A DNA stretch of 42,417 bases, from positions 1 to 42,417 of the forward strand of contig JAIBEZ010000110.1 in NCBI GenBank assembly GCA_019459485.1, given 5' to 3'. Made by a program: the position numbers and the translations under genes. Below the pieces are notes generated by a model. The model was not told where the DNA came from, ran no database searches, and saw only the letters and a program-made list of their open reading frames with translations. Shown here one piece after another: positions 16,991-24,255 of this stretch. Numbering within the stretch: position 1 is the stretch's first letter; each line of letters begins with the position of its first letter. The DNA is from Prolixibacteraceae bacterium. Lineage in GTDB: Bacteria > Bacteroidota > Bacteroidia > Bacteroidales > Prolixibacteraceae.

Positions 16991-18268
16991 ATGAAAACCA
17001 TAAAAATATATTTACTCCTAGTTGCAGCAGTTTTGCTGGTTATAACTTCCTGCGAAGAAGAGAAGGTGCATCGTGCAGTATCCAATGATAAGACCCCGCC
17101 ACAACCACCAACAGGGGTTACTTACCAACCGCTTTATGGTGGTGCCCGCTTTTTCTATGATGTTCCGAATGATGAGGATCTTTTAAGCATTGAAGCCGTT
17201 TACACAAATACACAAGGTAATTCTTTCTCTTTTTCAGCTTCTTATTTTGTCGACTCGCTCGATGTTTATGGCTTTGGTGATACCATCAATTATGAAATAG
17301 GCTTGTATGCTGTGGATCGTGCGGGAAATCGCTCAACTCCGGTTAATGTCACAGTAAAACCGCTGGAATCAGCAATTTCCAGAGTAATCAAATCTCTGAA
17401 TTTGAAACCGGCATTTGGCTCATTTTTTATCGACTGGATGAATGAACTGAAGCAAAGTATCAACATTTATGTTGATTTTAGCTATACTCAAAATGGAGAA
17501 ACAAAAGCATTTACATCCGTATTCTCCTCCAACCTCGAAAATGACCGGAGGTTTGTAGAAGACTTAGACCTCAGTTCAGAAGATCCGGTGAAAATAAATG
17601 TTCGCGTTTCTGATATTTACGGAAACATTTCAGAACCCGTTGACTTGGGTGAAATTAATTTACTGGAAGACGTTATAATCCCTAAAAATGGTTGGTTCCT
17701 GCCTTTGGCAAACGATACCGTTGGTGGTGTCCCGCAAGGTTATGGTGATAACGTGGAAGGACGACTGGTAAGCGTTATCGATGGTATAATAGATGAAGGA
17801 AACAACCTGAACTTCATGCACACCGGTGGTCGGGGACGTACTGGAAACAGCGCGGATGGAAACATGCCATGGAATGTGATTATCGATCTGGGCGACCATT
17901 ACGAATTAAGCCGTATTGTAACGCATCAGCGACACATGGATTTCTGCGGAGATCTTTGTCAGGGGCAGTATTATCGCGGTGAAAATGTAGGTCTTTATGA
18001 AATGTTCATATGGGATGATGACACAAATGAATGGGTATATGTATCTCAAAATAAAATTGAAGTTCCGGTTGGGTTAAGCGAACTTGAAATAGTAAAAAAA
18101 GGTAAAGAAGGCGATATGGCCTATATGTATCCTGATGAGCCTAAGTACACCAAACCTACCCGTTGGTTCCGTTACAGGGCCATGAAAGGATTTGGTGGTA
18201 ACTATACCCTTGATAATGCTAACTGCCTGTCTGAGATCACGCTCTTTGGCAAAAAGGCTGGAAATTAA
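16991..18268 (+). CDS. Surface lipoprotein with DUF4959/DUF5126/DUF5000-type architecture
   Basis: 425 residues. The lipobox VITSC has Cys21 as the lipidated residue. Two fibronectin-like sandwiches follow: about 38-125 (TPPQPPTGVTYQPLYGGARFFYDVP, then IGLYAVDRAGNRSTP) and about 130-220 (LKPAFGSFFIDWMNE, VRVSDIYGNISEP). The C-terminal domain, about 235-425, is F5/8-type-C-like (PWNVIIDLGDHYELSRIVTHQR, TRWFRYRAMKGFGG, SEITLFGKK), a common carbohydrate-binding fold. It sits 43 bases after SusD and 35 bases before another lipoprotein, so it is probably a surface glycan-binding protein. The DUF numbers are assigned from memory of the layout and not from a search. Confidence 0.75.
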   Translation: MKTIKIYLLLVAAVLLVITSCEEEKVHRAVSNDKTPPQPPTGVTYQPLYGGARFFYDVPNDEDLLSIEAVYTNTQGNSFSFSASYFVDSLDVYGFGDTINYEIGLYAVDRAGNRSTPVNVTVKPLESAISRVIKSLNLKPAFGSFFIDWMNELKQSINIYVDFSYTQNGETKAFTSVFSSNLENDRRFVEDLDLSSEDPVKINVRVSDIYGNISEPVDLGEINLLEDVIIPKNGWFLPLANDTVGGVPQGYGDNVEGRLVSVIDGIIDEGNNLNFMHTGGRGRTGNSADGNMPWNVIIDLGDHYELSRIVTHQRHMDFCGDLCQGQYYRGENVGLYEMFIWDDDTNEWVYVSQNKIEVPVGLSELEIVKKGKEGDMAYMYPDEPKYTKPTRWFRYRAMKGFGGNYTLDNANCLSEITLFGKKAGN

Positions 18269-18303
18269 GTTTATGAGGAAACAACGATTTAAAGAATAAA
18301 ATT

Positions 18304-19950
18304 ATGAGAACTATCATATTGCTATTTTTATTTGTTTTTGCAACATTCATGTGGTCATGCGAAGGAATGTATGACAAGCAAGAACAGTATGAAGGAGAAA
18401 TTGTCTATCCGGCCAAATACGATACCATTATAGGTCATATTGGCTTCGAAAGGGTTGAAATTGATCTGATTAAAGCCGGTCGGATACCCAGCAGTCAAAT
18501 TAAGCCGGGAAAAGCCAAAGTAACCAGAATCGAGTATGACGATCAGATTATTACCATTGATTCGCTGGTTTCGTGGGTAAACATTACAGGACTTACCCAA
18601 TCCAAACTCTATCGATTCAAAGTATATACAATCGACGAATATGAGAATGAGTCAGTACCTCTGGAAATTGCTCTTATTCCATTTACCAGGAACGATTTGG
18701 CCAACTATGCCGTTACCCCTCCACGGGTCATTGCATCTCCATCGGCAGCAGTTATCGACTGGCCAAACGGAATATCCTCAGTACTGATGAATTATTACGG
18801 CCTGAAATTTCAATATACCGACAAAAATGGTCAGGTTCAAAGTGGTGAACGTGGAGCAGACTCCCGATTCTTTATCGGAAATGTTGAAGCTGGCGAACCT
18901 GTTGCCGTGAACATGGAATATAAAATTATTCCAATTGTCAACCGTACACCGATTTTGGATACTGTTTTTTTTGAAAATGTATTGAATGTAAATATGCCTA
19001 CCAGCTCGTCTGAATTTCCTCCTACGGAAAGAGATATTCTTGAGGCGAACGGCGTAACAACCTTTACAGCCGACGGTGTGTCAGCAATTACAGAATTGGT
19101 GTATCCGGTGCATGCCAATTCACTTCAGGATATATTCTATTTCCCGAATTTAAAAACGCTTGATTTAACCGGCGGTACTCTGTTTACCTTGCCGGAATTG
19201 CGTTATGACCGTAATGACGTTCAGGATGTTGTAGGTGGCGGTGAATTTGCAGCATTCATGCGGAAAGCCGGAAACATTTCAGGCGGAAATATTTTAAAAG
19301 ACTTCCTGGAGGCCGGACTTCTCACAAAAGTTTATTATCGGCCGCACACTATGGGGCTGGATGATATTTTGATGCCTTTTGTTGAAAGCGGTGTAGTTGA
19401 ACTGATTGAAGGACCTGCTGAAGTGCTTGTTGAAAACCAATTCCATTTGGATGGAATTGTACAGGACGGGAACTGGGCGCTCGATGTTATTTATCCTGCT
19501 CCGGACGCACCCGCTGGTGAAGGGCTGGTAAATATTTACAAATTAATTCCGCGGAAAACCAGTGCATCATTTGTGCTTGCATTGCCTAAGGAATACCAGT
19601 TAAATGCCGACGAATACAAATACCTGAAGATGATGGTTTATATGCCACCCAAAAGTCAGTTGACGGGTATTTATGAACCATTCCAACGATTATGGCCCCG
19701 AATGATGAATCGCATGTGGTCCTTTGGAGACAACAGTAATTTCGGACAAGAGTATTGGGAGAAAGATCGGTTTACAATGCCAGATGCTTCTTTGGGAAAA
19801 TGGACTGAGGTAACTATTGATATGTCGGGAGCAGTTGGAAGACACACCCGGGTTTTCGTAATCAACATTGGTGGCGAACCCTGGATTGACTACAATCCTC
19901 CTGCTGACATTGTCTATTACTTTGCCAACATCCGGTTTACAAAAGAATAA
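18304..19950 (+). CDS. DUF4998-type surface lipoprotein with C-terminal sandwich domain
   Basis: 548 residues. The lipobox region MWSC has Cys19 as the lipidated residue. The N-terminal half has fibronectin-like repeats typical of DUF4998 proteins (IVYPAKYDTIIGHIGFERVEI, YRFKVYTIDEYENESVP; ASPSAAVIDWPNG). The middle (about 255-390) contains a leucine-rich-like stretch, DIFYFPNLKTLDLTGG. The C terminus (about 395-548) looks like a discoidin or carbohydrate-binding sandwich (LGKWTEVTIDMSGAVGRHTRVFVINIGG, DIVYYFANIRF). It is the last gene of the ECF-controlled operon, closed by a terminator at 19985. Role: probable second glycan-binding protein. No catalytic motif was recognised. Confidence 0.7.
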   Translation: MRTIILLFLFVFATFMWSCEGMYDKQEQYEGEIVYPAKYDTIIGHIGFERVEIDLIKAGRIPSSQIKPGKAKVTRIEYDDQIITIDSLVSWVNITGLTQSKLYRFKVYTIDEYENESVPLEIALIPFTRNDLANYAVTPPRVIASPSAAVIDWPNGISSVLMNYYGLKFQYTDKNGQVQSGERGADSRFFIGNVEAGEPVAVNMEYKIIPIVNRTPILDTVFFENVLNVNMPTSSSEFPPTERDILEANGVTTFTADGVSAITELVYPVHANSLQDIFYFPNLKTLDLTGGTLFTLPELRYDRNDVQDVVGGGEFAAFMRKAGNISGGNILKDFLEAGLLTKVYYRPHTMGLDDILMPFVESGVVELIEGPAEVLVENQFHLDGIVQDGNWALDVIYPAPDAPAGEGLVNIYKLIPRKTSASFVLALPKEYQLNADEYKYLKMMVYMPPKSQLTGIYEPFQRLWPRMMNRMWSFGDNSNFGQEYWEKDRFTMPDASLGKWTEVTIDMSGAVGRHTRVFVINIGGEPWIDYNPPADIVYYFANIRFTKE

Positions 19951-19984
19951 GAAACACGCTAGACCATTTCAATAAACCACTCTA

Positions 19985-20020
19985 AAAGGGTTCAGTCCAA
20001 TTCGGACGGAACCCTTTTTT
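19985..20020. terminator. Bidirectional intrinsic terminator
   Basis: Arms AAAGGGTTC-a-GTCC and GGAC-g-GAACCCTTT pair around a 5-base loop with one A/G mismatch. T residues run to 20020 on +, and the complement strand has a TTTT tail. It ends both the SusCD operon (stop at 19950) and the convergent serine hydrolase gene (stop at 20043). Confidence 0.9.
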
Positions 20021-20042
20021 AATTCCGGAAATTGCCTGAAAA

Positions 20043-21167
20043 TCATTGCTTCAACTTTGCTTCAAGTGTCCGAACCAAAGAAAAGCAAAGCTGTTCAATC
20101 TTCGCCGATTGAGGATGAAAGGCTGATACATTGGAAAGGACAATTATTCCGCTGGAATTGATTACGTCAAGAGCCATAGATGAACTATATCCTCCCGTTC
20201 CTCCATTGTGGCAATACAACTCGTTGTCAACTGATGATTTAACGATGTGCCAACCCAAACCCATGGTTAAACGTTCATCCACCTGAAATGTCTTCATTCT
20301 GGTAAGCTTCAATTCCTGGTTGGAATCATCAAACTGAGCCACAGCAAATTTCGCTAAATCTTCTGTTGTGGATAAGATTCCACCCGCTCCAACCAGAACC
20401 GAGAAATCCCAGTTTGAAGTTTCCTTACCGTTTTGATCAAGGCCTTTAACCAGCTTTGAAGCAATGTTCGAACGGTTGGTAGTTGTGTTGGCCATACCAT
20501 ATTTTGAAAGTAGATATTTATTTAAAAGTTCCTGATAATTTGATTGAGACATCCGGGCCAATGCAAAGGCCAGTAAGCCCGCACCAAGATTGGAATATTC
20601 GCTCCGTTCGCCCGGTTTATAAGCAAGTTCCAGGTGTTTCGTCAGGTAGTCTGTCAGAAGGTCTGGCCCGTAATTTTGATAAGGATTTGCCGGATTGAAC
20701 GGAAGACCAGCATTGAAATTTGAAGGCATTCGCGGTAAACCTGATGTGTGATTGGCCAATTGTTTGAAAGTAAACCGAATGGAGTCTTTAAATGGAATGT
20801 CGAGGTAATCATTTATTGAATCATCGATGCAGACTTTTCCCTCAACTGCCAAACTAGCCAATATACTCGCCGTAAATACTTTTGAGACAGACCCAATTTC
20901 AAACACACTTTGACGGTTATTGACAAAAAGAATAGTATCATTTTCGTATATGACACCAGAAAAATGAACTTTCCCCTCATTGATAAAAGCAATTGAAAGT
21001 TGGGTATGTTCCGGAAAAACACTAAGATGTTCAAAAATCAATTCAGCTTGTTTTTCGGTCAGGGCAACATCCGGGTTCGCAAAACGACAACCCGAAGGTT
21101 GAGTCTGGCTTCTTCCCAAACCTGCAATCAATAGTAAAAGAAAATATAAAATTATTCCTTTCTTCAT
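20043..21167 (-). CDS. Serine hydrolase, beta-lactamase/PBP4*-like fold
   Basis: 374 residues with a signal peptide (residues 1-20, cleavage near GRSQT). The three active-site motifs of class C beta-lactamase-related enzymes are present: Ser93-Val-Ser-Lys96 (SxxK), Tyr191-Ser-Asn193 (YxN) and His320-Asn-Gly-Gly-Thr-Gly-Gly (in place of the KTG box). The HNGGTGGY form, LANHTSGLP and KPGERSEYSNLGAGLL are typical of the periplasmic CubicO/AmpC-related family that includes D-aminopeptidases, esterases and peptidoglycan enzymes; true beta-lactamase activity is not implied. It converges with the DUF4998 gene and is divergent from the GH43 gene. Confidence 0.88.
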   Translation of the reverse strand: MKKGIILYFLLLLIAGLGRSQTQPSGCRFANPDVALTEKQAELIFEHLSVFPEHTQLSIAFINEGKVHFSGVIYENDTILFVNNRQSVFEIGSVSKVFTASILASLAVEGKVCIDDSINDYLDIPFKDSIRFTFKQLANHTSGLPRMPSNFNAGLPFNPANPYQNYGPDLLTDYLTKHLELAYKPGERSEYSNLGAGLLAFALARMSQSNYQELLNKYLLSKYGMANTTTNRSNIASKLVKGLDQNGKETSNWDFSVLVGAGGILSTTEDLAKFAVAQFDDSNQELKLTRMKTFQVDERLTMGLGWHIVKSSVDNELYCHNGGTGGYSSSMALDVINSSGIIVLSNVSAFHPQSAKIEQLCFSLVRTLEAKLKQ

Positions 21168-21489
21168 TTCTTTTTCGTTGTAGTTGCTTCTTTTAAATCA
21201 ATTGTTTATACCGCCGATAAAGCTATAAAAATAACTATATGCTGAAATATATATCAACGGTGCAGTCATTGAGTTTTTTTCGGGAAGTTACGAACCAATT
21301 TGGGATGGGAAAAGGGCTCAAACTGATGAATTTCAGTTTGAGCCCTTTTTTTTATTTTATTGTATTTTGTGCAAAATACAATAATTATAAATTTATTTGT
21401 ACTCCTGAATTTCAAACCGCAATTTAAAGGTTTTGGATGATGTGATAAAAAAGGAATACAACTAAAATTAAAACCTAAAACATCCAGCA
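21168..21489. other. Intergenic region between divergent genes, holding an orphan terminator
   Basis: A 322-base spacer. Apart from the hairpin at 21311-21350 it is AT-rich, with no gene that could be supported. The hairpin lies downstream of neither flanking gene, since both are transcribed away from it, so a short untranslated transcript or leader attenuator on + is possible. Confidence 0.5.
21311..21350 (+). terminator. Perfect 16-bp terminator hairpin upstream of the GH43 gene
   Basis: AAAGGGCTCAAACTGA (21311-21326) pairs perfectly with TCAGTTTGAGCCCTTT (21333-21348) around a 6-base loop, and the T run continues to about 21353. Its 3' end is about 140 bases before the GH43 start at 21490. 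No recognised gene ends at it on +. Confidence 0.85.
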
Positions 21490-23070
21490 ATGAATCAATC
21501 ACTTAAACTGGTAATTCTTTCACTTTTGATCGGAATTTCGAACTTTGGTTTTGGCCAGAATAGCTACCAAAATCCAGTCATTCCGGGGTTTCATCCCGAT
21601 CCGAGTGTTTGCCGTGTGGGCGACGATTTTTACCTCGTAAACAGTACTTTTGAGTATTTCCCCGGTGTACCAATCTTTCACAGCAAAGACCTCGTCAACT
21701 GGCAACAAATCGGGCACTGTCTCACCCGCGATTCGCAGCTGCCATTGCAGAAATGTGGCGCTTCTGCCGGAATCTATGCCCCAACGCTCCGATACAACGA
21801 CGGTGTTTTCTACATGATTACAACCAATGTCAGTGGTGGGGGCAACTTCATCGTCACCGCGACTGATCCGGCTGGCGAGTGGTCTGACCCTATTTGGGTG
21901 GAAACTTCAGGTATTGATCCTGACCTGTTTTTTGAAAACGGTAAAGTTTACGTGTGCAACACCGATGGAAAAATGGGCATTCAAATAAACCAGATCGACA
22001 TTAAAACCGGAAAGCGGATTGGCGAAACACGGCGTATTTGGCGCGGTACCGGCGGGCGTTATCCTGAAGGTCCACACATCTTCAAAAAAGACGGATTGTA
22101 TTACCTGCTGATTTCTGAAGGCGGAACAGAATACGGCCACAAAATAACCATTGCCCGCAGCAAAGAGCTGATGGGTCCATATATGAGCAACCCTGCCAAC
22201 CCGATTTTGACTCATGCCGATGAGGAAAAGCAGGATGCTCCGATTCAGGGAACCGGCCATGCTGACTTTGTTCAGGCAGCCGACGGTAGCTGGTGGATGG
22301 TTTGCCTGGCTTTCCGTCCTGCCAAAGGACGCTTCCATATTTTAGGACGGGAAACTTATTTGGCTCCGGTGGTTTGGACTGAAAACAGTTGGCCGGTGGT
22401 GAACGGCAACGGAACCATTGATCTGGAAATGAAGATAAAAACGTTGCCGCAGGTTCCCGTAAAAAACGAGTTAAAACGTGTAGAATTCGATGACTCTAAA
22501 CTGGGTTTCGAATGGAATTACCTTCGTAATCCGGTTCGCGAAAACTATTCCTTCACTGATAAAAAAGGTTTCTTAACCTTGAAAGCGACCGAAATTGGTT
22601 TGGATTATACGGATACACCCACCTTCCTTGGTCGTCGTCAGGAGCATTTTAACTTCGAAGCATCTACAGAAATGGAATTCAATCTTTCCGGAGAAAACGA
22701 CGAAGCAGGGATGACTGTATTGATGAACGACAAACATCATTACAAACTTTCAGTAAAAAATCAGGGTGGCAAAAAGGTTTTAAGCATCAGCAACCGGCTG
22801 GGCGGATTTTATTTCAGCACTGGAAAAACCGTGGCATTAAAGTCTGGCAGAGTGAAACTTAAAGTGGTTGGATCGCGCGATTATTATACCTTTTTCTACG
22901 CTCAGGGAAACGAAGAATTTAAAGAGTTGGGCAAGTGCGACACTTATTTCCTTTCTTCGGAAGTAGCTGGTGGATTTACCGGCGTTTACATTGGGTTATT
23001 CGCCACCGGAAATGGCAGCAAAACCAAAGCAAAAGCAAATTTTGACTGGTTCGTTTATCAACCGCTGTAA
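21490..23070 (+). CDS. Glycoside hydrolase family 43 enzyme with C-terminal beta-sandwich
   Basis: 526 residues with a signal peptide ending near FGFGQ. The five-blade propeller (about 27-320) carries the triad Asp37 in FHPDPS, Asp143 in GIDPDLFF and Glu193 in GRYPEGPH. The C-terminal beta-sandwich (about 330-526, FEWNYLRNP, FLGRRQEHFNFEASTEMEF, GGFTGVYIGLFATGNG) is the XynB-type domain of GH43 beta-xylosidases and arabinofuranosidases, which completes the active site. The likely substrate is therefore xylo- or arabino-oligosaccharide ends, although some relatives act on other furanosides. It is monocistronic, with an orphan terminator upstream and its own terminator downstream. Confidence 0.92.
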   Translation: MNQSLKLVILSLLIGISNFGFGQNSYQNPVIPGFHPDPSVCRVGDDFYLVNSTFEYFPGVPIFHSKDLVNWQQIGHCLTRDSQLPLQKCGASAGIYAPTLRYNDGVFYMITTNVSGGGNFIVTATDPAGEWSDPIWVETSGIDPDLFFENGKVYVCNTDGKMGIQINQIDIKTGKRIGETRRIWRGTGGRYPEGPHIFKKDGLYYLLISEGGTEYGHKITIARSKELMGPYMSNPANPILTHADEEKQDAPIQGTGHADFVQAADGSWWMVCLAFRPAKGRFHILGRETYLAPVVWTENSWPVVNGNGTIDLEMKIKTLPQVPVKNELKRVEFDDSKLGFEWNYLRNPVRENYSFTDKKGFLTLKATEIGLDYTDTPTFLGRRQEHFNFEASTEMEFNLSGENDEAGMTVLMNDKHHYKLSVKNQGGKKVLSISNRLGGFYFSTGKTVALKSGRVKLKVVGSRDYYTFFYAQGNEEFKELGKCDTYFLSSEVAGGFTGVYIGLFATGNGSKTKAKANFDWFVYQPL

Positions 23071-23096
23071 ACGTCTTCCGAATTTATGAAATAAAA

Positions 23097-23130
23097 AATA
23101 CCCGGATAGTGCGCTAACCGGGTATTTTGT
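23097..23130. terminator. Bidirectional terminator between GH43 and GntR genes
   Basis: AATACCCGG (23097-23105) pairs with CCGGGTATT (23118-23126) around a 12-base loop. T-rich sequence follows on +, and an A-rich stretch precedes it, giving a U-rich tail on the minus strand, so it can serve both convergent genes. Confidence 0.85.
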
Positions 23131-23195
23131 TTTATAGTGAAAGATAATGATTGTCAGTTTACATACATTACAGATGTCCATTTAAATCTTTTTAG

Positions 23196-23915
23196 TCAAA
23201 ATTCTTCCATTGCCTGTAAACGTTTAAAATGGTTTTCAAGATGTCTTCGCATGGCTTTGCGAAACTTGTCTGCGTCACGCAACCTCAATATTTCAACAAG
23301 CTCGGTATGTGATACGTATTTTTTATCAGCAATGGTTTTGTCTATTAATCCACTGGTATATACATAGTGAAATGCAGGTAAAAGCATTCGCTGAAATCCT
23401 TTGAGCGTTTCATTTCTGGTTATTTCATACAATTTACCATGAAATTCTATCTCGTAATCAACATCAAAAAGGGTGTTTGATGATGGAGAGATTTCGTTCT
23501 GAACGATGGAATAAAGCGCTTCAATATCTTCATCTGTGGCACGGTTTACCACCAGATCAGCCATCCCGACCTCAATAACCAATCTCATCTCGAAAACATC
23601 TTTCAATGTTCCTTCATCCAGAATTCTAGGGATCATGGATTTCTGCAAAATGGACGACAAATCAGGACTTTTAATAATGGTACCGATGTGTTTTTTTGAT
23701 TCAATGAGCCCCATTGTTTTCAGGCGGTTCAGCGATTCTCGAATAACAGTACGGCTAACCCCCATTGCTTCAGAAAGTTCCATTTCCTTCGGGATCGGAT
23801 CACCCGGATTCAATTTTCGGGTAATAAAAATATCGATCAGGTTCATTTCCACTTTATCCACCAAACTTCGTGTATCTATTAAAGAAATCGAATTCTTCAT
23901 TTCATTGGTATCCAT
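23196..23915 (-). CDS. GntR-family transcriptional regulator, FadR/FCD subfamily
   Basis: 239 residues. A winged helix-turn-helix spans about 15-82 (IPKEMELSEAMGVSRTVIRESLNRLKTMGLIESKKHIGTII), followed by an all-helical FCD ligand domain at about 100-230. Candidate metal/ligand residues are His159 in EIEFHGKL, His203 in SHTELVEIL and His225 in MRRHLENH; the acidic residue four before His159 is Glu155, where FCD proteins usually have Asp. FCD regulators bind organic or sugar acids, and the sialic acid regulator NanR of E. coli is of this type. It is divergent from the sialoglycan SusC gene, and a perfect palindrome at the SusC promoter is its probable operator. The role as a sialic-acid-responsive repressor is inferred from context. 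Confidence 0.9.
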   Translation of the reverse strand: MDTNEMKNSISLIDTRSLVDKVEMNLIDIFITRKLNPGDPIPKEMELSEAMGVSRTVIRESLNRLKTMGLIESKKHIGTIIKSPDLSSILQKSMIPRILDEGTLKDVFEMRLVIEVGMADLVVNRATDEDIEALYSIVQNEISPSSNTLFDVDYEIEFHGKLYEITRNETLKGFQRMLLPAFHYVYTSGLIDKTIADKKYVSHTELVEILRLRDADKFRKAMRRHLENHFKRLQAMEEF

Positions 23916-24135
23916 TGTATTGTAGTTTGAGTTATTAATCTTTATGTGTCAGCAGTTTTAATACTCCCGACAAACTTACATTAAAAAAAGTTTCATTAGA
24001 AACAGCCTTTTAAATCTTTTGAGCAGCTATTTGTCTTCATTCAATTTGTTTTGTGACTTATCTGAAATTCTTTTTCCACGCCAGCTTCAAGAGATATTCC
24101 ATTATGGTTTATTTAAAATCTTTGATAATGAGCAG

Positions 24136-24177
24136 TTTTTATCTCAAAAAAAATGAAAAAATATTTTGAGATAAAAA
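24136..24177. promoter_or_regulatory. 14-bp inverted repeat overlapping the susC promoter
   Basis: TTTTTATCTCAAAA (24136-24149) and its perfect complement at 24164-24177 are separated by 14 bases. The right arm contains the TTTTG that fits a -33 element. It could be a second regulator site or a DNA cruciform; there is no gene for it to terminate on +. Confidence 0.5.
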
Positions 24178-24194
24178 ATTATTCTCTACATTTG
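24165..24194 (+). promoter_or_regulatory. Bacteroidota-type promoter of the sialoglycan susC operon
   Basis: TACATTTG at 24187-24194 matches the Bacteroidota -7 consensus TAnnTTTG exactly, and TTTG at 24165-24168 lies 18 bases upstream, close to the usual spacing for the -33 element. The predicted transcription start falls at about 24200, inside the adjacent palindrome. Confidence 0.65.
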
Positions 24195-24197
24195 TTG

Positions 24198-24220
24198 TGT
24201 CTTATGTACTACATAAGACA
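24198..24220. promoter_or_regulatory. Probable GntR/FCD operator
   Basis: Arms TGTCTTATGTA and TACATAAGACA are perfect 11-bp inverted repeats around a single C. Size, spacing and position (covering the predicted transcription start, 36 bases before the susC ATG) fit a dimer site for the divergent GntR-family regulator, acting by blocking transcription. Confidence 0.7.
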
Positions 24221-24255
24221 ATTGATTAGGCAAATGTAACAAAAACTTTATTCGT

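Larger units (their letters stand above)
23916..24255. other. Divergent regulatory region between gntR-type gene and susC
   Basis: A 340-base AT-rich spacer with no gene. The right third holds a 14-bp inverted repeat (24136-24177), a promoter (24165-24194) and the palindromic operator (24198-24220). The left part, next to the regulator gene, shows no clear copy of the operator, only a weak TTTATGTG-like stretch near 23941. Confidence 0.7.

Noticed and set aside
20043-21167. Beta-lactamase resistance gene
   Set aside because: The active-site motifs fit the whole class C-related hydrolase family, but HNGGTGG replaces the KTG box and nothing in the context suggests antibiotic resistance.
21239-21427. 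62-codon open frame across the orphan terminator
   Set aside because: A coding frame running through a perfect intrinsic terminator is unlikely, and the product has no family signature; a non-coding transcript is the better idea.
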